From positions 1 through 64,000 of the forward strand of contig NZ_SADR02000024.1 of assembly GCF_004010325.2 (NCBI RefSeq): a DNA stretch of 64,000 bases, given 5' to 3'. Made by a program: the position numbers and the translations under genes. A model generated the notes under the pieces. That model searched no databases and was not told the origin of the DNA. It saw nothing but the letters and a program-made list of their open reading frames with translations. The DNA is from Mesorhizobium sp. M00.F.Ca.ET.216.01.1.1. Lineage in GTDB: Bacteria > Pseudomonadota > Alphaproteobacteria > Rhizobiales > Rhizobiaceae. Shown in pieces: positions 9,919 to 20,097 of the stretch. Numbering within the stretch: position 1 is the first letter of the stretch; each line of letters begins with the position of its first letter.

Positions 9919-10733
9919 ACACGACCTGGAGCCGCTTCAACATCACCTCGATCGTGCTGGGCTTTGCCTTTCTTTACCTGCCGATCGTCCTGCTCATCGT
10001 GTTCTCCTTCAACGAATCGAAACTGGTCACCGTCTGGGGCGGCTTCTCGACCAAATGGTACGTCTCGCTGTTCCACAACCAGGGCCTGATGGACGCTACC
10101 TGGGTAACGGCGCGCGTCGGCGTCATCTCGGCCACCGTGGCGACCGTGCTCGGCACGCTGGCGGCACTGACCCTGACGCGCTATACCCGTTTCAAGGGCC
10201 GGATGCTGTTTTCCGGCATGGTCTTTGCGCCGCTGGTCATGCCGGAAGTCATCACCGGCCTGTCGCTGCTGCTGCTCTTTGTTGCCGTCGGTCTCGACCG
10301 CGGCTTCCTTACCGTCACGCTTGCCCACATCACATTCACCATGTGCTTCGTGGCCGTCGTCGTGCAGTCGCGCCTGATCTCCTTCGACCGCTCGCTGGAA
10401 GAGGCGGCGATGGACCTGGGTGCGCCGCCGGTGAAGACCTTCTTCCAGATCACGTTGCCGGTCATCATGCCGGCGATCATCTCCGGCTGGATGCTGGCCT
10501 TCACATTGTCGCTCGACGATCTGGTCATCGCCAGCTTCACCTCAGGACCCGGCGCCACCACGCTGCCGATGAAGATCTACAGCCAGGTCCGCCTCGGCGT
10601 GACGCCGGAGATCAACGCCGCCTGCACGATACTGATCGCGGTCGTTGCGGTCGGCGTCATCGTCGCGTCGCTTGCCAACAAGCGGCGTGAGGTGCAGCGC
10701 CAGCGTGACGAACGGGCTGCGCAACGCGGGTGA
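9915..10733 (+). CDS. potI: putrescine ABC transporter, permease
   Basis: 272 aa from the ATG at 9915 that overlaps the potH stop. The first helix is IVLGFAFLYLPIVLLIVFSF; five more follow. The EAA motif EEAAMDLGAPPVKTFFQITLPVIMPAI and the downstream AFTLSLDDLVIASFTSGPG are characteristic of PotI/PotC. It is the last gene of potFGHI. The next gene (asmA-like) lies on the opposite strand 28 bases on, so the operon ends here, though I see no strong terminator in that short gap. Confidence 0.94.
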   Translation: MNTTWSRFNITSIVLGFAFLYLPIVLLIVFSFNESKLVTVWGGFSTKWYVSLFHNQGLMDATWVTARVGVISATVATVLGTLAALTLTRYTRFKGRMLFSGMVFAPLVMPEVITGLSLLLLFVAVGLDRGFLTVTLAHITFTMCFVAVVVQSRLISFDRSLEEAAMDLGAPPVKTFFQITLPVIMPAIISGWMLAFTLSLDDLVIASFTSGPGATTLPMKIYSQVRLGVTPEINAACTILIAVVAVGVIVASLANKRREVQRQRDERAAQRG

Positions 10734-10760
10734 TAGAGCTGCGAAATCGGAGGGCGCCGC

Positions 10761-12611
10761 TTACTCGCCCGAAACGCCGCGGCTGATCGGCGAGATGAAC
10801 GGCGTTCGCCACGTGCCGCCGACGAAGAACGACGACTGGTTGGGGCCTTGGCCGTTTGCCTGCGTAGCTGCCTGGTCCAACTGGGTGACGCCGCCGGACA
10901 GCGCCAACCCGCGTCCGGTATAGGATGCGATGCCGGAAAGCCAGATCTTGTACTTCGCCGAATTGGCCTCGGCCTTGTCGAGCCTCGCCACGCCCTTCGA
11001 GATGGTCGCCTTGATCTCGGCCCCGTCGATCGGCAGCGTTCCGTCAGAGACATCGTCGAGCGCAAAGAATCCACCCTGTTCCGTGTGTTTGAGGAAGGCC
11101 GACAGGTTCAGGCCGCTCAGCGCGCCCGGCCCGAATGTCGCCGTGACTGAACCGTCGGCGTTTTCGAAGATGGAGTCCCAGGCTTTGCCTGGCCCTTTGA
11201 GGATGACCGAGACGGTTCCCGTCCCAACCGGCACCAGCCGCGTCATCCCCGCCGCGGTGGCAAAAGCGCCGCCGTCGACATCGGAGGCGAGAAGCCGGAG
11301 CTCAACCTGCGTGCCTTCGGGCTTGCGGTCGAAGCGAAGGCTGCTCTGGATGTTGCCGCCGAAAGCCGACGCATCGGAAATATCGAAGACCGCAAGCCCG
11401 TTCTTGACCTGGGCGGTGGCGGCGACGTCGGCAAGCTGGATGGCGCCCGCCGTGGCATGCGCCGCCGACAGCCGGAGATCGAGATTGATCCTGTCGGCGA
11501 AGCTGGTGTCGATCTCGCCAGGACCCGCTGCGCCCGCAGGCGCCAGCGGCGTGAAGGCGGAGAGAAACGATCTGAGGTCCAGCGTGTCGAAGGCGAGCGT
11601 GCCGGAGATCATCGGCAGCGCCTCGCCGAAGGAGAAATCCAACGCCCCCATTCCCGGATTGTTGTCCAGCGCTACCGTGGTGTTTTCGAATTTCACCCGG
11701 CCAGCCCCCGCCGTGACCTTGCTCGAAACCGAGACGGCGCCGATAGCGGCGCCCGGGGCGATGCCGGCCTGTGACCATTCGAGCACGCGCCTGAGCGAGG
11801 GTGCGGCAAACTTTGCCTGGCCGTCGAAATAAGCATTTTCCGACACGCTGGCCACGCCGTCGAATGAAAAAGTGGCAGGTGCCGCCTTGAAGGACAGCGT
11901 GACGGGTGCGGCGCCGCCGGCAAACAGCACCAGCGGCTTTGGCGATGCGAAATCGATGGCGACGCTTTCGCCGCGCCAGATTCCGGTCGCGCTCAGCGTC
12001 GCATTGCTGTTCATAGCGGCCCAGTTCGCCTGACCCGTCAGGCTGCTCAGGATTTCGGTGTCCTTGCCGCCGACGGTCGTCACTACGCGGCCGTCCCTTA
12101 ACTCCACGGTGCCGAACGGATCCGCCGGCAGCTTGCTCAGGTCCGGCTTGGCCGGGTCGGCGCTGACCACGCCGCGGGCGGTGTCGATCGAGCGCGTGAT
12201 GCGTCCGCCGGACGGTATGGCGGGAAGGAAGAAACCGCTTGCAGTACGATGGACCCTGATCGTCGGTCGCACCAACCGCGCCGTCGAAAACACCACGTCG
12301 CCGCGAAGCGCTGCCATGGCGGACAGGTCGACCTCGACCCGTTCGGCCTCCACCACCGGCGGCGCGTCGGTCTCGGTCCATTGCGAAAGCGTCACATCGC
12401 TCAGGATGGCGCGGAAACTCGGCCAGACCTCGATGCGCGGCGAGCCATCGATGGTGACCCGGAAACCGCTCCACGCACTCATCTCCCAGGCGATGCGGTC
12501 GCGTACGATGCGGGTCGAGGCAATGAGCGGCAGGGCGGCGACGACCAGCGCACTGACGAGCACGGCAACGCCGATCGCCCATATTCCGCGCCGGATCAAA
12601 GATGATGGCAT
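10761..12611 (-). CDS. AsmA-family protein
   Basis: 616 aa from ATG 12611, preceded by GGGGCGAT; an upstream in-frame ATG at 12674 would add 21 residues with no known role. A single N-terminal helix (residues about 9-30, GIWAIGVAVLVSALVVAALPL) anchors a long beta-rich periplasmic part, the AsmA/TamB-like arrangement. The block DRIAWEMSAWSGFRVTIDGSPRIEVWPSF is the conserved AsmA N-terminal domain, and a C-terminal AsmA_2 region holds GPGALSGLNLSAFL and KAEANSAKYKIWLSG. Family members help move phospholipids or assemble outer-membrane components; which role applies here is not clear. It is divergent from the acetoacetyl-CoA synthetase gene. Confidence 0.85.
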   Translation of the reverse strand: MPSSLIRRGIWAIGVAVLVSALVVAALPLIASTRIVRDRIAWEMSAWSGFRVTIDGSPRIEVWPSFRAILSDVTLSQWTETDAPPVVEAERVEVDLSAMAALRGDVVFSTARLVRPTIRVHRTASGFFLPAIPSGGRITRSIDTARGVVSADPAKPDLSKLPADPFGTVELRDGRVVTTVGGKDTEILSSLTGQANWAAMNSNATLSATGIWRGESVAIDFASPKPLVLFAGGAAPVTLSFKAAPATFSFDGVASVSENAYFDGQAKFAAPSLRRVLEWSQAGIAPGAAIGAVSVSSKVTAGAGRVKFENTTVALDNNPGMGALDFSFGEALPMISGTLAFDTLDLRSFLSAFTPLAPAGAAGPGEIDTSFADRINLDLRLSAAHATAGAIQLADVAATAQVKNGLAVFDISDASAFGGNIQSSLRFDRKPEGTQVELRLLASDVDGGAFATAAGMTRLVPVGTGTVSVILKGPGKAWDSIFENADGSVTATFGPGALSGLNLSAFLKHTEQGGFFALDDVSDGTLPIDGAEIKATISKGVARLDKAEANSAKYKIWLSGIASYTGRGLALSGGVTQLDQAATQANGQGPNQSSFFVGGTWRTPFISPISRGVSGE

Positions 12612-12794
12612 ATCGCCCCGTATGCTTCCGTTCCGACAAAATCGCCCGACGGGTGTAACCCACGGCTGACGCATTTCAAGTCTTTATGGTCCGGCGATGG
12701 AATTTGCACACACCTCGACGCCGGTCGTTCCAACAAAATCTTGCTCTGCTGCGCTGCGATATGCATAAGCGATGCTGCCCGTGGAGGAACGATC

Positions 12795-14765
<1,971 letters not shown>

Positions 14766-14973
14766 ACCGTGTCAGCATGGTTAACGAAATATGTCGGCCG
14801 AATTTACCTAGATTTCACGAGTGGTACACATTCGTAAATTTTCCGCCGCGCCGGTAAGGATTTGTTAAGGGCCGGCGTCGATAGTCGCACGTAACTTGAG
14901 GGAGAAATCCCGTTCCTCGTCCCCTGAGGATCAGATTCGCTCAAGCCCCATTGTGACAGCAATCTCATTACCT

Positions 14974-15005
14974 AAGGCGTCCCTGTTGGACGCCTTTTCT
15001 TTTTG
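14974..15005 (+). terminator. rho-independent terminator, possibly of a small RNA
   Basis: Stem AAGGCGTCC (14974-14982) / GGACGCCTT (14988-14996), loop CTGTT, then TTCTTTTT. It lies 209 bases after the acetoacetyl-CoA synthetase stop and directly ahead of the convergent kinase gene. It either ends that mRNA or the 3' end of a small RNA transcribed from about 14880. The long spacer without coding potential favours keeping both options open. Confidence 0.85.
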
Positions 15006-15015
15006 CCCTTTGGTT

Positions 15016-18000
15016 CTATTCCGCGAGCACTCGGGTCGAGGGGAAGGCGATCTCGACAAGGGTTCCTTCACCGGGCGTCGAGTTGATGGTGAAGCGGGCC
15101 CTGTTCGCTTCCACCATCGCCTTGGTCAGCGGCAATCCAAGACCGGTGCCGTCACCGCGCCCACGCTTGAGCGCGTTGATCTGCTTGAACGGCTTCAGAG
15201 CCTGCTCGATCTCGGCCTGGCTCATGCCGATGCCGGTGTCGCGCACGCGCATGACGACGTCGCCCGAGGTCTCATAGGCAGTCGAGACGATCACTTGGCC
15301 GCCGGCCTGCGTGTAGCGGATGGCGTTCGACAGGATATTGAGCGCGATCTGGCGCACGCTGCGCAGATCTGCCACCACCTCCGGCAGCCGCGACGCGAAG
15401 CTGGAACGGATGATGACGCGTTCGCGATTGGCCTGCGGCTGCATCATCGCCACCGTTTCGGCCAGCGTATCGTTGAGCGACACCGCCTCGTAGGCCATCT
15501 CCTGCTGGCCGGCCTCGATTTTCGAGATGTCGAGCAGGTCGTTGACCAGGTCGAGCACATGATTGCCCGACCGGTTGATGTCGCGCAGATAGTCGCGGTA
15601 GCGATCATTGGCCACGGGGCCGAACTTCTCATCCACCATCAGCTCGGAAAAGCCGATGATGGCGTTCAACGGCGTGCGGATCTCGTGACTGATGCGCGCC
15701 AGGAAATCGGTCTTCTGCGATGAGGCGCGCTCGGCCACCGCACGCGCCTGGGTCAGATCCTCTTCGGCCCGTTTCCACTGCGTGATGTCGCGCACCACCG
15801 CGCAAAATCCGCTGTCGTTAGGCAGCCTGCCGATGGTCATGAACAGCGGGATGAAACGCCCCTGCGACTCGCGCCCGATCACCTCGCGACCATCATTGAG
15901 CACGCTCGCCACGCCGGGCTCGGAAAGCCCGTTAAGATAGTCGCGCGCCGCGCGCTGGCTTTCGATGGCGAACAGCGAGGCGAAGGGCTTGCCCGCCACC
16001 TCGTCGCTGTCGAAGCCGAACAGCGCCTCCGCCGGACGGCTGATCGAGCGGATCGCTCCGTCGCGGCCGATCAGCACGACGCCGTCGGTCGCGGTGTCGA
16101 TGATGGTGCGCATTTCGGCAATGCGTGACTTGAGCTCCGATATGTCCGGCTGTGTCGGCTCGTCGGCCGAACCATGCAGGGTCGCTGTTGGCACCTCATC
16201 CTCGCCGGAACGGCGCACGACCAGCATCAGCGCCTTGCCGCCGCGCCATGGAACCGAACGCAGAATGGCTTCGATCGGGAATTCCTGCCCGTCACGCGTC
16301 TTCAGCCTGAGCGCGCGATCAGGTCCGTCGGATGCGCCGTCATCGGAATAAGGATCGGCAAACAGCGCGCCGAGACCGCCGGCATCGCTGAGGTCGTCGA
16401 GCGTGTCATAACCGGTCAGGCCGAGGAACTCTTCATTTGCATAGTAGAGCTCGTCGCCGGAATGGATGAGCAGCGGGACCGGCAGCTTGCCAAGGATCGA
16501 CGTGTCCGGGGCCTTGGTTTCGTCTCCGGTTGAAAAGGCCGACGGCACGATCCCTTCGAGCTTGAATGGCGGCACCTTAAGGCGCAGCCCGGTAGGGGCC
16601 GCGCCCGCGGGTTCGACCTCATCCTGTGTCGTCGCCTCGCCTGGTTCTGAGGCCGGCGCCTCATCGCCGCTGTCGGCGACAGGAGTGGGTTCGTCCTTGC
16701 GGTCGGCATAATCGAGCAGGGAGCCCGAGACGCCGGACACGGTGGCCTGATCGGCGGGGCGCTCTTGAGCGGCTTCGTCCGGCTGCTCGCCGTCAAGCCG
16801 CGCCACATCCTTCTCGTCCTCGGCATCGCTCTCGGGCGGCTCAGCCGCACCCGTTTCGCTTTCGGGGGCGGTTGCCGGCGGTTCACCCGTATCAGCCGGA
16901 GCGGCTTCGCCCAGCGGCGGCTCGGCGGTCTTGGCAGCTGCTTCCGCTTGCTCCTTTGCTTCCGCGGCCGCTTCCGTCTGTTTCTCGCCAGCTGGCTGTT
17001 CAGGCGAGATGCTGTCCTTTTTCAGTCGCTCGCCGATCTCGCGAAATGCGCTGCGTTCCAGCGTCGACAACCCCTTGTCATTTGCAGGCTGCCGATGCTC
17101 GGCCAGCCGGATCACCTTGTCGGCGAAGCGCCGCTCTTGCTTCGGCACGATGGTCAGCGCCGGCACTTCGCCCTTGAACGGGTCGGCCGCCTTGGGTGTC
17201 TCCGCCGCAGTCTCGAGGGCCGCAGGCCCCGCTGGCCTCTCGCCATTGGGGACAAGCGCCAATCCGACCGCTTCCGGGTCGCCCACCGCATCGCCGCTGC
17301 GAGCAACGCCAAAACCGCGGAAGCCCTCGAAGGCACGGCTGCGGTCGTAGACGGGCAGCGCCGCCAGATCGACAGGTATCCTCAGATCGGTGCCGGCGAC
17401 CGGCCACAGCACCGAGCGGCCGGACCAGGTGTCGCGCCGTTCGAGGAGGCCGGCGATCTCGCCCGAGGCATCAAGGCCGAAGGTTGTCGCCACGTCCTTG
17501 AAGCGCCGGCCGATCACGTCTGCGGCGGGCTTGCCGACGATCTCGGCAAATTCTGGCGACAGGGCACTGAACTTGCCCTCGGCGTCGGTGCGCCAGACGA
17601 ACCGCAGCGGCGGCGCCAAACGGTCGATCGCCCGGGCGGCGGTGCGATCGGCCGCATCTGCGGTCGCGATGCGGTCCTGTTTCAAGCCCTCGGCCGAAAC
17701 ATCCGGTCCGGCCGGTGCTTTAGCCTGCTCCAGGGTTTCTTGCTGGCCTGCCCGCTGTGCGTCTTCATCGCCGGCATGGAAATACCAGTGGTCATGCTGC
17801 GCCGGCGTTCCGCCGGCCGGCCGGTCGTCGCCTGTTTCTTCTGCGCTCCGCGCGGCCGAATCGCCAGCGCGGTCGCTGGTTGGCGGCACGATGCCTTCGG
17901 CGAGTTTCGAGAAAGCTGCTTGACCTGCTGTCGCATCCGCGGCCGGGGTGTCGGTCGTCGGCCGGCTATCAGGTTGCGGTTGCGGCGGACCAACGGCATC

Positions 18001-18684
18001 CTCTGCCGCCGCGCTCTCTTCAAGCTGGTCTTCGTCGATGACCACCAGAAGGTGCCGTGTATCGGTCAGCCGGGCGAGGCCGGCAGGATAGGACGTGGTG
18101 CTGCCCGGAACGAGGCGCTTGACGATGCGGTCGCCCTCGTTTGCCACGTCGGCGACAAGTGCTGCCAGCGTCTCGGGCAGGATGCCGAGCGCCGAAAAGC
18201 CATCCGACGCAGCCTCGATGTTGCCCGCGGCGTCGACAAAGGCAATGAAATGACCATCTTCGGTAAAGCCGCTGATGGCGTGCTCAGCGATCTCGGTCAC
18301 ACTGCGCGAGCCCGTCTGCGCCGCCGGCACCGCCAGCAGGATCGCCCTTTCGCCATCCGGCATCGTCACCGCGCTGGCAAGGAAGCCGACGGCACGGCTG
18401 CTCATGCCAGTCGCCAGCCTGACCGTGATGGCACGGTCGCTGCCGATCTCCGGAAAACCGCTGGTCGCCATGATCTGGCGCCTGGCGATCAGCGGCAGCC
18501 GCGCAGAAGCGCCGATGATGGCCTCGATGTCCGGATAGCCGAACACCGCCGCTCCCGGCCCGTTGGCCCAGATCACCTGTTCGAGGTCTGCCGGCAGGAT
18601 GACGATCGCGTCGCCGGCAGCGAAGCGCTGGCGGACCGCATCGAGCACGGCGACGTCGAGGAAGGAGTAGTTTTCAGGCGGCAT
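15016..18684 (-). CDS. pdhS: PdhS/PleC-type cell-cycle sensor histidine kinase
   Basis: 1222 aa. The first ~110 residues form a degenerate PAS-like sensor; a second PAS lies near 340-440, a long Ala/Glu/Pro-rich linker near 500-700 (many EAAAEAKEQAEA-type repeats), and further PAS units near 740-970 (SISRPAEALFGFDSDEVAGKPF). The dimerisation domain carries FLARISHEIRTPLNAIIGFSE with the phospho-His near residue 1000, followed by a HATPase with LNILSNAIRYT, RVRDTGIGM and GTGLGLPLTKAM. The H-box and ATPase match the PleC/DivJ/PdhS group that phosphorylates DivK in Rhizobiales. A perfect CtrA box lies 47 bases before the start. No membrane helix is evident, as in Brucella PdhS. PleC or CbrA identity cannot be excluded. 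Confidence 0.8.
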   Translation of the reverse strand: MPPENYSFLDVAVLDAVRQRFAAGDAIVILPADLEQVIWANGPGAAVFGYPDIEAIIGASARLPLIARRQIMATSGFPEIGSDRAITVRLATGMSSRAVGFLASAVTMPDGERAILLAVPAAQTGSRSVTEIAEHAISGFTEDGHFIAFVDAAGNIEAASDGFSALGILPETLAALVADVANEGDRIVKRLVPGSTTSYPAGLARLTDTRHLLVVIDEDQLEESAAAEDAVGPPQPQPDSRPTTDTPAADATAGQAAFSKLAEGIVPPTSDRAGDSAARSAEETGDDRPAGGTPAQHDHWYFHAGDEDAQRAGQQETLEQAKAPAGPDVSAEGLKQDRIATADAADRTAARAIDRLAPPLRFVWRTDAEGKFSALSPEFAEIVGKPAADVIGRRFKDVATTFGLDASGEIAGLLERRDTWSGRSVLWPVAGTDLRIPVDLAALPVYDRSRAFEGFRGFGVARSGDAVGDPEAVGLALVPNGERPAGPAALETAAETPKAADPFKGEVPALTIVPKQERRFADKVIRLAEHRQPANDKGLSTLERSAFREIGERLKKDSISPEQPAGEKQTEAAAEAKEQAEAAAKTAEPPLGEAAPADTGEPPATAPESETGAAEPPESDAEDEKDVARLDGEQPDEAAQERPADQATVSGVSGSLLDYADRKDEPTPVADSGDEAPASEPGEATTQDEVEPAGAAPTGLRLKVPPFKLEGIVPSAFSTGDETKAPDTSILGKLPVPLLIHSGDELYYANEEFLGLTGYDTLDDLSDAGGLGALFADPYSDDGASDGPDRALRLKTRDGQEFPIEAILRSVPWRGGKALMLVVRRSGEDEVPTATLHGSADEPTQPDISELKSRIAEMRTIIDTATDGVVLIGRDGAIRSISRPAEALFGFDSDEVAGKPFASLFAIESQRAARDYLNGLSEPGVASVLNDGREVIGRESQGRFIPLFMTIGRLPNDSGFCAVVRDITQWKRAEEDLTQARAVAERASSQKTDFLARISHEIRTPLNAIIGFSELMVDEKFGPVANDRYRDYLRDINRSGNHVLDLVNDLLDISKIEAGQQEMAYEAVSLNDTLAETVAMMQPQANRERVIIRSSFASRLPEVVADLRSVRQIALNILSNAIRYTQAGGQVIVSTAYETSGDVVMRVRDTGIGMSQAEIEQALKPFKQINALKRGRGDGTGLGLPLTKAMVEANRARFTINSTPGEGTLVEIAFPSTRVLAE

Positions 18685-18730
18685 GCGCTTGGCGAACCCT
18701 CTTAACCCTCATGGAGGGGGCAATTTGCAG

Positions 18731-18745
18731 TTAACACTTTGTTAA
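18731..18745. promoter_or_regulatory. CtrA-binding box upstream of pdhS
   Basis: TTAA-CACTTTG-TTAA, the exact full CtrA consensus TTAA-N7-TTAA, 46 bases before the pdhS ATG. CtrA is the master cell-cycle regulator of alphaproteobacteria and lies downstream of PdhS/DivK signalling, so this would make a feedback loop. Binding is inferred. Confidence 0.65.
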
Positions 18746-18832
18746 TAAAAGCCGATGGGACGAAGGTCCACAAGCCACAGCGTGCAACGGCCGGAATCTC
18801 TGGGCGTTTGGTTAACGGCCCCAAAGAATTTG

Positions 18833-18880
18833 GTGCAGTGCAACAAAGATGTTGCAACGCACAAAAAAAGCCTCTATATT
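18833..18880 (+). promoter_or_regulatory. phasin promoter with overlapping PhaR-like operator
   Basis: Inverted repeat GTGCAGTGCAACA (18833-18845) / TGTTGCAACGCAC (18850-18862), 11 of 13 positions matching, with a perfect TGCAACA/TGTTGCA core. A -35 TTGCAA (18852-18857) and -10 TATATT (18875-18880) are spaced by 17 bases, so the right arm of the operator covers the -35. PhaR repressors of alphaproteobacteria bind TGC-rich palindromes of this sort before phaP. Assignment to PhaR is by analogy. Confidence 0.6.
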
Positions 18881-18941
18881 GCCATCATACATGAACGAGA
18901 CGGCTTTCTGTCAAAGCCGCTGCCTCTGAAAAGGATGGAAA

Positions 18942-19400
18942 ATGTCCAGGACCAAGACCGCCGAGACGATCGAAAACGTTGAATTCCCGAGCTTCGACGC
19001 TTCCAAGGCCACCGACCAGATCCGCGCTTTCGCTGAAAAGGGCGTCGAGCAGTCGAAGGAAGCCTATGCCAAGCTGAAGACCGGCGCCGAGGAGACCCAG
19101 AAGGCTCTGGAGACGACCTACGAGACCGCCAAGACGGTTTCCAGCGACCTGTCGCTCAAGACCATCGCCGCTCTGCGCGCCAATGCTGAAGCCGGCTTCT
19201 CGCATCTCGAAGCCCTGATCGGCGCCAAGTCGCTATCGGAAGTCGTCGAGCTGCAGACCGCATTCCTGCGCAAGCGTGTCGAGATGACCGTCGAGCAGGC
19301 CAAGGACTTCCAGACCGTTGCGTCCAAGGCGGCCGAGGACGTCTCCAAGCCGATCAAGACCGCCTTCGAGAAGGCCCTGAAGGAAATCAAATCCGCCTAA
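18942..19400 (+). CDS. phaP: phasin, PHB granule-coating protein
   Basis: 152-aa, highly helical, charged protein without cysteine. The Phasin_2 pattern is clear: an N-terminal IRAFAEKGVEQSKEAYAKLKTGAEETQKALETTYETA and a C-terminal FLRKRVEMTVEQAKDFQTVASKAAEDVSKP. Such proteins coat poly-3-hydroxybutyrate granules and limit their size. ATG 18942 follows AAGGATGGAAA. Its promoter carries a PhaR-like operator. Just downstream lies an anti-Shine-Dalgarno small RNA gene, of note because a different rhizobial sRNA, MmgR, is known to affect phasin and PHB levels. Confidence 0.9.
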   Translation: MSRTKTAETIENVEFPSFDASKATDQIRAFAEKGVEQSKEAYAKLKTGAEETQKALETTYETAKTVSSDLSLKTIAALRANAEAGFSHLEALIGAKSLSEVVELQTAFLRKRVEMTVEQAKDFQTVASKAAEDVSKPIKTAFEKALKEIKSA

Positions 19401-19479
19401 TCCTTGGGCGTGAACCGAAGATGCATCAAAACGTCGCATTTTATCAGACAAATTGATGTGCAATAGGAACAGTTAAGTG

Positions 19480-19593
19480 AATACCCGGCGGGCGGAACCT
19501 CCTCCCTCTGCTCCCGGGATGACCAGCCAGCACCTCCTCCCGCTGGCTCGTAACAGGAAAAGGCCGGCACCTCCTCCCGCCGGCCTTTTCTTT
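19480..19593 (+). ncRNA. alpha-r14-like (NfeR1-type) small RNA with three anti-SD hairpin loops
   Basis: CCTCCTCCC occurs three times, at 19498-19506, 19533-19541 and 19570-19578, each in a hairpin loop. Hairpin 2 has stem AGCCAGC/GCTGGCT. Hairpin 3 has an 11-bp stem AAAAGGCCGGC (19558-19568) / GCCGGCCTTTT (19579-19589) and ends in CTTTG, so it doubles as terminator. Hairpin 1 is closed by CCCGG/CCGGG. Three stem-loops with unpaired CCUCCUCCC are the hallmark of the alpha-r14 sRNAs of Rhizobiales, such as NfeR1 of Sinorhizobium, which pair with ribosome-binding sites. The 5' end is estimated; no clear promoter was found. Confidence 0.8.
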
Positions 19594-19637
19594 GTCCGGC
19601 GAAAGCAGACGCCGATGCAGGGGAGCGATGTTTTGCT

Positions 19638-19739
19638 ACAGCGCCGCGCGTCCTCTTGGACGCTCAAGGACGCTGTAGAAACGTTGGATTTGCGGATGAT
19701 CGTTTCCGAAAATCGATTCTGATTTTCGGGGCCATGCGC
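19638..19739. repeat. rhizobial intergenic mosaic/palindromic repeat, copy A
   Basis: About 100 bases with two inverted-repeat modules: a GCGTCC...GGACGC hairpin, then CCGAAAATC-GATTCT-GATTTTCGG near 19706-19729. A second copy at 57164-57260 aligns over its whole length, including the closing GCC-GATGCG-like end. This is the type of short noncoding mosaic element (RIME-like) scattered in rhizobial genomes. It lies between the sRNA and tRNA-His. Confidence 0.6.
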
Positions 19740-19848
19740 TGCCAAAAGCCTTGAATTAAAATCCGATAGCCCGTATGGACGCATCGCCGAACGACAGAGT
19801 GGATCCCGGAGAATGAACTTTCCACCTCGATCCCGCTCAGGCAAACGT

Positions 19849-19925
19849 GCCGTTGTAGCTCAGCTGGTTAGAGCGCCGGATTGTGGATCCGGAGGTCGCT
19901 GGTTCGATCCCAGCCAACGGTACCA
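19849..19925 (+). tRNA. tRNA-His (GTG), alphaproteobacterial type with A73 and no G-1
   Basis: 77 nt with CCA encoded. Acceptor GCCGTTG/CAACGGT (G1-U72 closing wobble), anticodon stem CCGGA/TCCGG with loop TTGTGGA (anticodon GTG), T arm GCTGG-TTCGATC-CCAGC. Base 73 is A, and the base before G1 is T, so the usual G-1:C73 pair of tRNA-His is absent. This is the known unusual form of most alphaproteobacteria, recognised by their divergent HisRS. hisS is in the same window. Confidence 0.95.
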
Positions 19926-20097
19926 GTCTTCTCAAGAATCAGAATGTGCTCTTTGAACCTTCAATTTCCTCCGTCTGTGGACCTCGGGCAAGATTGGCTT
20001 GCCGTGCGAAGCCGACTCGGCTGGAATGCGAACATGCATCCCTTTGCGGGATGTCGACGTTTATACCAACCGGCCTAGCCGCTAGGGAAACAGCAGA

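Noticed and set aside
16765..18705. 646-codon open frame opposite the PdhS-like kinase
   Set aside because: Antisense shadow, Arg/Gly-rich, no domain; the kinase frame has clear motifs throughout.
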